Source: Adiantum capillus-veneris (taxonomy: Eukaryota; Streptophyta; Polypodiopsida; Polypodiales; Pteridaceae). Taken from it: a stretch of 64,000 nucleotides of DNA. The stretch's first letter is position 1; each line of letters opens with the position of its first letter. The stretch lies in contig CM043966.1 in assembly GCA_014529385.2 (NCBI GenBank), positions 85,059,087-85,123,086 on the forward strand, given 5' to 3'. This document shows positions 54,801-64,000 of this stretch, piece by piece. The position numbers and the translations under genes were made by a program. The notes beneath the pieces are model-generated. The model was not told where the DNA came from. It saw nothing but the letters and a program-made list of their open reading frames with translations, and searched no databases.

Positions 54801-55726
54801 CTAACATGCAGGACATCAAAGACCTAAAAGAGGAGCTGTCCAAATTTTTTTCAATGAAACATTTAGGTATGAAAATATCAAGGGACAGGACGAAGAAGAC
54901 AATAAAGCTATCTCAAGAAGATTACATCAAGAAGGTACTAGAAAGGTTTGCAATGCAAAATGCAAAACCAGTTTCTACACCTTTGGCTGGTCATTTTAAA
55001 CTAACGAAGGATATGTGTCCAAAGACACAAGAGGAGATAGCCTATATGTCTAAAGTTCCATATGCTGCAGCGGTAGGTTCTTTAATGTATGCTATGGTCT
55101 GGACAAGGCCAGACATTGCACATGCAGTGGGAGTTGTGAGTAGGTTCATGGACAACCCAGGTAAAGAGCATTGGCAAGCTGTGAAGTGGATACTTAGGTA
55201 TCTAAAAGGGACAACAACAAATGCTTTGTATTTTGGAGGAACTAATATTTTTCTAGAAGGGTATGCTGATGCAGATATGGCAGGTGACAAAGATACTCGA
55301 AGGAGCACTACTGGCTATGTGTTCACGGTTGGAGGCACGGTTGGAGGCACAACAGTAAGCTGGGCTTCAAAGCTGCAGAAAGTGGTCTCACTTTCTACCA
55401 CGGAAGCAGAGTATGTAGCAATGACGGAGGCAAGCAAAGAAATTCTGTGGCTTCACAGATTCTTAGAAGAGCTTGGATTCAAACAAGACAATTGTGTCTT
55501 GTACAGTGATAGCCAAAGCGCTATCCATCTTGCGAAGAACTCAGCCTTTCATTCAAGGACAAAGCACATTGAGGTGAGATATCACTTCATACGCACTCTT
55601 TTGGAAGAGGGACAACTAAAGCTAGGAAAGGTGCATACAAGTGAAAATCCTGCAGACATGTTTACAAAGGTGGTCAACAAGGAGAAGTTGACCTTTTGCT
55701 CATCTTCAATCGGCATTCAAGGATAA
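51855..55726 (+). pseudogene. Copia-2 gag-pol polyprotein, disabled
   Basis: ATG 51855 (MAEEGKLKIKKF) is preferred over the upstream GTG at 51846. Same domain order as Copia-1. Lesions: one base lost in the zinc knuckle at about 52566; protease DSGA is DSEA (52730-52732); a zinc-binding Cys of integrase is Tyr (53201-53203); TGA at 54104-54106; reverse transcriptase YVDD is YVDG (54782-54784); a 21-bp in-frame loss near 54867; a 12-bp tandem gain (VGGT twice) near 55330. The C-terminus (TFCSSSIGIQG, stop 55726) is probably the family's original end, which Copia-1 has lost. Any retrotransposition must have used proteins of another copy, if the lesions predate insertion. Confidence 0.95.
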
Positions 55727-55787
55727 GAAGCGAGAATGGAAAGCAGTCACAGGTTTGGTTTGGAGATTGGTCTCCAAGTGAGAGATT

Positions 55788-56463
55788 GTTAAGTAGGGAG
55801 CTTGGTTTACCCTTGTAATTTTCTGTGGTAAAAGCGCACATTTATAAGGCCCCCATTATGAGGAGAAGCCATCGTGCGTGAAGGAAAATCACTCACCGGA
55901 AACCAAAATTTTCACGGACAAGAATCAGGGGCAACTTTAAAGGCCTCGCCCCCGAGACTTTTTTTTTCGCCGGAATATTATGGCCGGACGGCGGCGGGAA
56001 AGTGGTCGGAAAACAACCGGTCGGTTGGCCGGTGGCCACTAGTCAATGGTCGATGGCCGGTGGTCGGAAGTCAATGGCCGGGGGCTGGTGGTCGGAAGTC
56101 AATGGCCGGTGGCCGGTGGCCGAATTCAAAAGCGGACTTGTCTTCTCAAGGGCGGCCACACATGGGCGGATTGGAGGGTCCGATTTGGACTTATTCGCAC
56201 AAGGGCGACTACACATGGCTGTCTCTCATTAGAGAGGGCAGCCCTTTTGGCCTATAAAAGGAGGCCATTTCTACACACATTTTATAGTGTGAAGTTGATG
56301 CAACAAGGTGAGTGTGAGGTGGTGAGAGTGAAGCAAGGCGGGAGGTCCATTAAGAGTATAATCCCTTTGTAAACTACTTCTTGTTTTGAAGTACTAAAGC
56401 CATTGAGTGGCTGCTTTCCCGTGGACGTAGCCCACATTGGGTGAACCACGTATATCATGTGTA

Positions 56464-56538
<75 letters not shown>

Positions 56539-56622
56539 CTATAATCTCGTGTATATAAATCTATCTCTCTCCATTAAGTAATCTACTCAATTATCTATTT
56601 AGCTACGTCTTATTTCCAAACA
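55788..56622 (+). repeat. 3' LTR of Copia-2
   Basis: TGTTAAGTAGGG ... TTTCCAAACA, 835 bp, preceded by a polypurine-like CCAAGTGAGAGAT (55775-55787). The (CT)n tract (about 56465-56535) is much longer than in the 5' LTR. Confidence 0.96.
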
Positions 56623-57149
56623 CACCAAGTCCCACGCCTAGGCCTCCGCCGACAAGATACCCCGTGTCTGCCACACCAACACAAGCACATATCAATATCT
56701 CCCCAGATGCCTTCCCAACCCAAGATCCCACCAGCTCTCGTCCTGAAGAAACAGGTCTAGAACCCTCAAACCCCCCACCGAGCACCTCTCCTGCTCATGA
56801 AGCAACTCCAGAGCCCCCAAACCCCCCACCCAGCACCTCTCCTACTCATGAAGCAGCTCCAGAGTCCCCAAGCCACCACCTCTCCTCAACCTCAACCAAT
56901 AGCCCCGACATCACCGCACGCACAAGATTAGAAAGAGATTATGAAATGTACTTTTGACAAATTGATTATAAGCAATGGATCAAAATTTGACTTTTGTTTT
57001 GATTATGGTACAAAGTTTACAAAATGTTAAGTACACTTTTCCAAAAAAATGAGAGAGTGAGGATCCAATGGTGTTTGGTAGTGTAGAGAGCCTCCTTTGT
57101 CGAGTAATCTTTGAGAATAGTATTTGAATCATTGTGTAAAGTTAGTTCA

Positions 57150-58489
57150 CTATTTCAAGTTTGTCTCGCTGGTAATCTGTGCACAAAGAGTCGTTTTTTC
57201 TTGTCTGTGAGGTACCTCCAATGCAACGTATGCGATAAGACATTGGGATACATGAGCACGATAGAGACATCAACGTATAAAAGTAATACATGTAGCTTAG
57301 TACCTTTCGCATGTTACACTTGAAAACAAATTTTGAAGGCAAATTGAGATCGGACTCATTGAACAGATCCTCTCGAACCTGTCTTAAAGTGACATTTGAT
57401 CTAACCACAACAACTGTAAGCAAATAATTTGAAAACCATATCTCGATGGACATCAAGGGATTAAAAGCATCGTCACTTAAATCTTGATCCATAGCTACCA
57501 ACTGACCATTCACGCGATGCCACCTCATGTAGTAGAAAGAAACTATAAAATTCTGTGATGCTATCATACACTTGCACACAACAGAGTGCTTGTCAACTTT
57601 GCACAAAATGCCTTCAGAATCACTGACATCCCAATTATCATCCAAAAAATCAAGGCAAGTTTGGGATTTGCAGATGAGCATGGTTTCTGTTTTTCTAACC
57701 TCCTCGTCGTGGAAGAAATCTATAAAGACATGTAATGGCATAAATAGACTGACTCGTACTTGCCTGCTTGCAATGTTTGGTCGCAAACACTTCAAAATTT
57801 CCTGATGAAGCTTGAGTTTAAAACACTCAGAGGTTTCTGAAGTTGGAACTGGCCACTTTGGGGAATCTTGTTGGGGAAGAGGGAAAGGTTTCAAAGTGCC
57901 AAATCCATGGACAGAGCAAGGGGCGTTGTAAAAGTAGTCGTAAAAGAAAACTCCCCTCTCTGCGAGAGCTCTTCTCGCACTAGTTCTGTACATAAGTTCT
58001 CCCACCGAAGCATGAAAAGCGTCAAAAATACCAAATATGCACTCAACTGGTTGCCAGTCTTCTTTGTTAGAAGGATAAATATCTACAAAAAAAAAAAGAT
58101 AAGAGAATGGTCACAAGAAATAGTCAACAAAATAACTTGAAGGATCTTTAAAAACTTTTTAGCAATATAGTAGTCACACAGTTTGGTCTATGAGCAGGAA
58201 ACCCCAAAGGTGATTGTTGTAGTCATAGTTCGGAGTGCATATATGCATGCTCAATGAGCACCTCTTTCACTATCTTTCCCGTTTGAGACAAGCAAAAACC
58301 TTTCACACGTCCTTTGTAGCTGTTGATGAATTCATTTGACATCCGTTTTCTTCTTCTTGTTTGAAGCAGAACCCAACTACCAATGGTAATTGTGGTAGAC
58401 ATCCAGCGACCATGGTCTAAGTCAAAGCTGTTGAATAGTTCCACAGATTTAACAGAGGCGGATGGTCGTCATGGTCGTCTTCCTTCCAT
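57150..58489 (-). pseudogene. ORF-Y: unknown gene of the TIR element
   Basis: Probable exons: 58489-about 58220, 58082-57304 and 57176-57150 (GT-AG introns; the last is small). It starts MEGRRP, then TGA (58471-58469) where the frame otherwise continues ELFNSFDLDHGRWMS. The main exon reads FYDYFYNAPCSVHGFG, FKLKLHQEILKCLRPN, CLDFLDDNWDVSDSEG and, at the end, TVVVVRSNVTLRQVREDLF then NLPSKFVFKC, which looks like a small beta-grasp-type fold but is not identified. A frame change lies near 58220 before the intron. It reads from near the right TIR inward. Function unknown. Confidence 0.5.
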
Positions 58490-58825
58490 CTCTGCTTCTA
58501 TTAGTTGTGAAGTGACACTACGCAAAAACGATAAAAGAAAAGAGGCTCACTAGTTTACACAAGAAGTAGTAGCTTGAAAAGTGTTCATCAAAAGACGTGC
58601 CTCATTGAATGTGAGTTATGGCACATTCGGCGTTTGTCGTCCATGGCAGGAGAATAATTTGCACAAATCGCGTCGTATCTTCTTATTGAGATCTTTTTAA
58701 CAGAAAAAACTCTTTTTTGAAAACGCACAAATTTGAGATAAAAATCAAATAAATTGGAGCTACCGTTGTGGTGACTCAAACTCTATTGGTCGAACAACAT
58801 TCTCTCTCTAATGCCAAAAAGTCCT

Positions 58826-58851
58826 TTTTTGAGTCCAAACTTTTCCTAATG
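58826..58851 (-). repeat. Right terminal inverted repeat
   Basis: Plus strand TTTTTGAGTCCAAACTTTTC then CTAATG; the exact inverse of the left end. LINE sequence resumes at 58852. Confidence 0.95.
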
Positions 58852-59282
58852 GTTTGGTTTTAGCACCCCGTTTGAGAGTTTGTTGGCTAGATGTGGCTAG
58901 CACACTCTTGTGGCTTCTCTTGTTCTCCTTCTAGGAGTCCATAGGATTCCTATCTTCTTTTTGGAGGGTGGAGGGGTATGGTTAACATCACGAATGGAGT
59001 GTGTGTTTAGGACCTCGTCCAATCCATTTACGTATTCCTCTAGGGGTGAGTCATTTTCATCTTTTGATTCCTCCATCTAGGAGTCATCCATAGCTAAAGG
59101 CTCCCAATCCTATAGAATATCGAAGCAATTTCCCTGGGGTCTCTTAGCTTTGATCATCTCCGTTCTTAAAGGTCCATTCAAGTTCTTTCTAGAAGGGGGA
59201 AGCCTTACCACCCACTGATGGGTTGTTGCTCTCAGCCTCTAGTCTTGTGTTAGCAGGGTGTTCCTAGTTGGCTTTGGTTGGA

Positions 59283-59620
59283 GGGGGAGGGGCTCACTAT
59301 TTGGAAGCCCTTACAGGACATTCTCTAACAAACTGACCATTGTTACCATAGCCAAAATAGGTCGACGGTAGGTGCTTGTAGACAATAGTTTGTTCAAAGC
59401 CCTCACCATTATCCAAAAAAATATCCATAGCTTTTGGCATGGGGTGGTTGAGATCCATCTCAATAAACACTTGCCGATGCCATGCAAGAGTGAGATCTCT
59501 CTTGGATCATCCCCCAAGGACCCTTCCCAGTCCGTTGCCTATGACTTTTAGATGCTCTCTATATTCAAGGGGAAGGTTAGGGAAATCCACCCAAACTCTA
59601 TCTATTTAAGTGGCACAATC
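59283..59620 (-). pseudogene. LINE ORF1 (DUF4283-like, zinc-knuckle remnant)
   Basis: Reading leftward: RVWVDFPNLPLEYREHLKV, IGNGLGRVLGG, stop, then EMDLNHPMPKAMDIF, GFEQTIVYKHLPSTYFGYGNNGQFVRECP. This is the typical plant LINE ORF1 pattern, an RNA-binding DUF4283-type domain followed by a CCHC knuckle. Both first knuckle cysteines have become Tyr and the His is Gln. ORF2 of the same LINE resumes at 43232, on the other side of the TIR element. Confidence 0.75.
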
Positions 59621-59699
59621 ATTTTTCTCCGAAAAAATCATCCATGAAAAGTTCACATCTTGGTCCATAATACGGACACCTAGCTAAATAAAATGCCCA

Positions 59700-60099
59700 T
59701 ATAGTCTACAATATTTCATCCCCTATTGCGATTAGGTGGAGGGTGCCATGCTATTACGCACGCACGTGCACATACACACCAAAGTACACGAAAATAGAGA
59801 GAGAAGATAGCACATATAGAGATACAGAGAGAGGCAGCACAACTACTATATTTAAGAGTTATTTTGATTTTAATACAAGTTTACATTATAATTAAGGCCC
59901 GAATAGGTGGATATGAAAGAGTGCAGTTTTGGAATCGTGGCATTGAGTGTTGTCAGGTGAACAAGTATATGCAGTCAATTCGGGTTGGAATTGCAACACT
60001 ACAAGTTTTAGACAGATTGTCAATTTCTTTGCTATAATGTTTGGTTTAATATTATTGTCTATGTGCCAAAAGGTGTCCAAGGTTGCATTTTTTGTTGGT

Positions 60100-60133
<34 letters not shown>

Positions 60134-62369
60134 AACACAGGTCACAGTTTTAGTAGATGGAAATTAGTTTTAGTATATGGAAACATTTCCTTTCTTCCAA
60201 AGGTATCTCCTCTTTAGTACATGGAGAAATCAGTTTCCTTATCCTATGGATGGTAACCCACATTGTTTCTTCTTCATTTTGCTTGAAGTTCAAGATTTTC
60301 TTGAGGGTCATGTGTTTAATTCTTTTTTTTGTACTATTGTTAAAAAATGCTTTTACCAACGATTCAAAGTCTACCAACAAGGACTCAGGAGTTAGGGTTG
60401 GAAATCAAGACATGGCTCTCAACCTCTAAGGCTTCCCCACTTGTCTCTGCACTCAATCATGCTTCCCCCTAACAGTGCATAAATGTACATGGTGGTTTCA
60501 AGGTGGGAAGGGTAGCCAATTATCATGGCTGCTTTGTATGCACTTCCTTTTCTATCTTTGTATACTATGATGTAGTCTTGGTCAAGGTAGACACTTCTTA
60601 CCAAGAACAATCACCTATAGAAAGGGTCCACTTCTCTTGTTCCCGAAGGGGTGCTTGGATGTAAAGGTGTGCTTGGTAATTCTATGGCTTTACAAAAAGG
60701 GGACTCCGCAAAAGTGTTTTTTGTCATTTTTTTGAAGAAGGCATGGTTGTCATGGTAGGGGCCAATGGGGTTGTGTGCCTTGTGACTCTTAGATCAAATG
60801 ATACAATGGGAAACATGGTGTGGGGAACATGATATGGTTTTCTTATAGTACTCCCATGTTCATTGGGTTTGAGGGACATAAGCGTGTGTGAGTTAGAGAA
60901 CTTTCCCCTTATTTTCTTAAAACTCCGCAATTAACTATTCACTGAGCTAGTTGAGCCAAAAATAAATAAAATAAAAGTATATTATGACCTCTTTGTGTGT
61001 AAATATTTCATTGTATATATGACCTAGTTTATATTTCATTGGTAGTTTATTTAAATATTTATACCTAGGTGTGTGTTTTATTAAACCTATGTACGCTTTC
61101 TTTCATCCTCTTGCACCATAAGTATATTTCTTTGCCAATGTGTGTATACTCTAACCTCATATTGTTCTTTTATATAAATCACCCCCACATTTTTATCCTC
61201 ACCTTTGTGAAAACAAAAAATCGATTCCTACTCCCTTAGTCACGTTTATTGTATTATTTTCATTTACTTGTATACCTTTTTCGCTTTCACCCAAAATAAT
61301 ATAAAGAGGGACCATATCATATGATTCCAATATTTTTTTCCATAATTATTTCATATTTTTATTATTATTTTTACTCATTATTCTAACACCATGTGCTCAT
61401 TGAGCTAAAATCCATGAATAGTCCATACACTACTCCCACCATGTATATATTGCTTTATTTACCAATAATCCTCCTCCATGCATGTGTAAAGTGCAACTTG
61501 GATGCTTTGTATCATGATATGACAAAGGAGGGACTCACTCTTGGATGCACTGAGAAAAATCAACAAAGAAGGGGGCCACTAAAAGACTTTTGAAGGCATA
61601 AAAAACAGGCTTTTTGGTGAGGATTTTGGCACCTATCTACGCTCGGAATTTGAAGAAGTGGTCAACAGAGAAAATGTAGCCCACAAACTGAGTAATCACC
61701 TCAACTTTTTTCACGATTTTTGAAGCTACCATCAGTGAGATATGATTTTTTGAGTGGACCCCAGTCTGCCCACTTTTCTCACAAAGTAACCCATAGTCGT
61801 CTTCTCTCACCTCCTTTCCCACTTCCACACACACACACTCATTCCTCTCCATCCCTCACTCAAGCCTGCACCTTTCATGGTTTCTCTCACCTTCTTCACC
61901 ATTAAACTCCCCTCTTACCCCCATAGCTCTCATATGAGCTCTCCATGTACATAAACCATCTATATGCCTCTCTCTATTACTTCCAAAGTACAATTCCATC
62001 TTAGCCCTTCTCTATATACATGAAATTCAGCATGCAAACATGCTTAACCTCTGCAAATCAAGTGATCTTCTCAACCAAATTACCATTTTTATCGCGATAA
62101 TCAACCTTGGTGGCAGTGGCGTAAAGAAGAGAACACAAAGAAGAAGATCGATAGTCATTTTGAGAACCTACACAAGTAAGTCAAAAACTTCTTCAAGCTT
62201 CACCATCACAAAGATTTCCTCACTTCATTCAACCATCCACCCCATTCTACCCATTGTAAATATATCACTAACTTTCTAGTGATTACTAACACTAACCACT
62301 AACATACTAACACAAAATAGCCATTGACCTAACCATAAAAGACACCTCACCTCAAAACATGTGCATAGT

Positions 62370-62420
<51 letters not shown>

Positions 62421-62540
62421 CCCCCCCCTTCCTTAAAACTCTACTTTCACCTTATCTACCATCAATAATGCTCTCTTTTGAGCCCTCATCCATGACTCAA
62501 GCAGACAAAGAAGGCCCGCAATGTTTTGATATTTAAAAAA
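59700..62540. other. Unassigned AT-rich region
   Basis: I see no recognisable gene, RNA or mobile element. It contains a run of 32 C (60101-60132) and a (TC)n tract at about 62372-62417 followed by nine or more C. Minus-strand frames at 60930-60150 are short and match nothing I know. Confidence 0.5.
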
Positions 62541-62542
62541 AA

Positions 62543-63454
62543 ATCATAATCTTGATTTGTTAACTTGTAAATTAGGATTTCCAATAATCTTAATGAGGGG
62601 TCTCCAACCTATAAATAGGCCCGTCTCCTTCTTGTAAAACAACCTCCAATATCTCGCATAGCACCCCAACACTCTATGCGTGAGGAGAGACTTAGGTGTA
62701 GCAACCACTTTGTGAGCTTCACTCTTGGTGTGAGAGAAGCTTTCAAGATACACATTGCAAGTGAGAGAGCGTGAGTTCAAAATCTCAAAACCACTATTGT
62801 ATATGTTCCTCCATCATCAATAAATTGAGGTTTGGTCCATCAAAGGCGTTTTTCGACGTTCAAATCTTCGTCCTTCCACTTGTGCGATACGGTTTAGTGA
62901 ATTCAAGGTGACTTGTGTACTTTGAGTTCTATCGTTTGATCTTGCTTTAGAAAGTGTTTTAGTGTGTTTTCACTACTAATTTTGTGTCCACTGTAAGAGG
63001 GTATTGTGGTGAGAGGTCTCCCACACCCTAAGACAGTGTGTGTGTGTGTTGGCAATGTTTAGCATTCACTAAGCATTGAGTGAGTTTTTGTACGAGCTCT
63101 ACGATAGCAACATAACGAACCATCTCCATTTGCAAGTCACAAATAAGGTATTACGTAAGATTCATTCCTCTCTCTCTGCCCTTTGCTCTAGCTCTCTCTA
63201 GTCCATTTTGTGTGTGTCTTGGTGTGAGGTTGCTTGTGTATGTTTTTGTGGTGTATCTTCTTGGTTGTGACAAAATCTCTCTTACGTCCTAGTTTGCATA
63301 CCATAACTAAGTGGTGCCCCTATCTTGTTTGGGTTTGGCTGTGGGTTTGTTGTTGTGTTGTGCTTGTGGTTGCCCCAGGCCCAATTGAGCAGCACGGGAG
63401 CCTTTAGGGGTATTTACAGGTCATCTCTCTTGTTGCCCGCCCCGGACCGCCTCA
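62543..63454 (+). repeat. Gypsy-type 5' LTR at right edge (left boundary uncertain)
   Basis: A TATA box TATAAATA (62610-62617) is followed by AATAAA-type signals (62818) and a long T/G-rich leader. The LTR end is CGCCTCA, directly before a primer site identical to that of Gypsy-A. The left boundary is not determined because the second LTR is outside the window. The element reads to the right. Confidence 0.5.
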
Positions 63455-63458
63455 ATTT

Positions 63459-63470
63459 TGGTGCCCCCAC
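63459..63470 (+). other. Primer binding site identical to that of Gypsy-A
   Basis: TGGTGCCCCCAC, preceded by ATTT after the LTR end. The same 12-mer, with a similar TTT spacer, stands beside the Gypsy-A LTR (23097-23086, minus). Confidence 0.65.
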
Positions 63471-63531
63471 TAAGGATGGCTTGTGTATCTTTTTGTGTAA
63501 GTTTAACCTTTAGCATAGTCAAGTAGGTTGC

Positions 63532-63744
63532 ATGAATCACGAGAATTTGTATGATCCTTTCATTCCCATTGCAAGGAAAAAGGTACACATAATTGTTATT
63601 ACTAAGTTGCAATTTCAACGTGTAATCCGTAGAATTTTAGGTCCCCTGAGGTTGGCAGAGATAAACTCATCAGTAAATCCCTTTATTTTGCCTCTCATTC
63701 GGTACGACCTTAGTTTGGACGTCTATATTTTTGTTTTGTTTTAA
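63532..63744 (+). CDS. Unknown 70-codon ORF, repeat module 1
   Basis: From ATG 63532 (MNHENLYDPFIPIARKK). Its second half, FQRVIRRILGPLRLAEI then NPFILPLIRYDLSLDVYIF, closely resembles the next ORF. It lies just after the LTR and primer site, where gag would be expected, but shows no gag signature. It ends TAA 63742-63744. Confidence 0.4.
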   Translation: MNHENLYDPFIPIARKKVHIIVITKLQFQRVIRRILGPLRLAEINSSVNPFILPLIRYDLSLDVYIFVLF

Positions 63745-63764
63745 GCATTAGGTCATGCATAGAC

Positions 63765-64000
63765 CATGGATAATGGCTTAGGAATAGAGGTTTTCCCCTT
63801 CCATTTCACTCCACACATTAGAATAAACATTGCAATTAGTAGGAAGATCCACTTTCAACAACGTATGGTGTTCATGTTTGGTGCCCAAAGAGTAGGAGAA
63901 ATTCTGGCGTCACCAAACCCTGTCATCCTGCCTCTTATCGATTATCATAGGTTATTTGATGTGAATATTTTTATTTTGTTACAGAATAGATTGCAATTTA
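63765..64000 (+). CDS. Unknown ORF, repeat module 2, open at window edge
   Basis: From ATG 63765 (MDNGLGIEVFPFHFTPH), 78 codons without stop to the edge. It shares with the preceding ORF the pattern K(L/I).FQ, GxxR(L/V)xEI, NPxILPLIxY and DVxIF. A duplicated module is the best explanation. The function is not recognised. Confidence 0.4.

Larger units (their letters stand above)
50962..56622 (+). mobile_element. Copia-2: Ty1/Copia retrotransposon in the Ulp1-like gene
   Basis: 5661 bp with LTRs 50962-51781 and 55788-56622, flanked by exact CACCA duplications (50957-50961 and 56623-56627). Removing the element and one CACCA restores an open frame across the last Ulp1-like exon. It is the same family as Copia-1. 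Coding capacity is destroyed by a frameshift, a stop and active-site changes. Confidence 0.97.
49770..56957 (+). pseudogene. Ulp1/C48 SUMO-protease-like gene, split by Copia-2
   Basis: Inferred exons 49770-50110, 50185-50355, 50443-50535, 50617-50751, 50833-50961 and 56628-56957. Ulp1 landmarks: LMDSIINCFL (substrate groove), NAHWSLVLLHLE (catalytic His), PKQDDAYSCGW (oxyanion Gln and catalytic Cys), FNAEILL. The usual catalytic Asp position appears as Asn (CYLPNSS). Ulp1 enzymes process or remove SUMO. The tail is Pro-rich with a 17-residue unit twice (56760-56861). Lesions: acceptor before exon 3 reads GTAA instead of GTAG (50439-50442), a frame change near 50650, and Copia-2 in the last exon with CACCA duplication. 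Same frame as the H3-like ORF. Confidence 0.82.
43246..58851 (+). mobile_element. TIR DNA element carrying transposase, histone H3-like and Ulp1-like genes
   Basis: It is bounded by perfect 26-bp inverted repeats (43246-43271 and 58826-58851) and inserted exactly between ORF1 and ORF2 of a LINE, whose halves lie on either side. It is 15,606 bp with Copia-2 inside and about 9,940 bp without. Gene order: transposase (+), ORF-X (-), 217-bp palindromic repeats, histone H3-like (+), Ulp1-like protease (+), ORF-Y (-). All genes have lesions, so the copy is probably inactive. The target duplication is unclear (CAAAC versus CAAGA in LINE orientation). I cannot place it firmly in a named superfamily. 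Confidence 0.85.

Noticed and set aside
43230-58860. A defined target-site duplication for the TIR element
   Set aside because: Flanks share only CAA with mismatches around it; the host LINE is old, so the length cannot be read from this copy.

Overview
The window is nuclear DNA of a land plant. It is built almost entirely of nested transposable elements, and I see no intact ordinary host gene. The plant-type evidence is: Ty1/Copia elements primed by initiator tRNA-Met, Tat-type Ty3/Gypsy elements with a second RNase H domain, tRNA-derived SINEs, a plant-type LINE with a DUF4283-like ORF1, a CACTA-like terminus, and GT-AG introns. Nesting depth and decay suggest a large genome. A seed-free plant (fern, lycophyte or bryophyte) is possible, but that is a guess.

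Left part, 1-24.8 kb, all minus strand. A Copia element (Copia-0) enters at the left edge: gag start, primer binding site and 5' LTR. Next is a badly decayed Gypsy element (Gypsy-C, 0.7-7.36 kb), fused to the truncated 3' side of a Tat-type Gypsy element (Gypsy-A, 7.36-24.8 kb). Gypsy-A is split by two Copia insertions, Copia-1 (7858-13359) and Copia-3 (15672-20901). Middle part, 24.8-33.7 kb: a plus-strand Gypsy fragment (Gypsy-D), then the 3' LTR and pol of a second Tat element (Gypsy-B, minus).

33.7-39.4 kb holds unassigned sequence with a 159-bp tandem duplication, an ORF with a CACTA-type Cys cluster, three SINE copies in tandem, long CT/GT microsatellites and one CACTA-like end with no partner. 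From 39.4 kb a minus-strand LINE runs to 59.7 kb, split between ORF1 and ORF2 by a large DNA element.

That DNA element, 43246-58851, is the main discovery. It has perfect 26-bp terminal inverted repeats and is about 9.9 kb long without a later Copia insertion. It carries (1) a five-exon putative DDE transposase; (2) a minus-strand gene of unknown function (ORF-X); (3) a 217-bp tandem repeat with long palindromes, lying between divergent genes; (4) a histone H3-like gene with an intact MARTKQTARK tail start and a full histone fold; (5) in the same frame, separated from it by one TGA, a Ulp1/C48 SUMO-protease-like gene; and (6) a second unknown minus-strand gene (ORF-Y). Copia-2 (50962-56622) sits in the last exon of the protease gene with an exact CACCA target duplication. 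Several in-frame TGA/TAG codons, a frameshift and a mutated splice acceptor show that this copy is decaying.

From 59.7 kb to the right edge there is little coding signal until a Gypsy-type LTR and primer site (about 62.5-63.47 kb, plus strand). These are followed by two related ORFs, the second open at the window edge.
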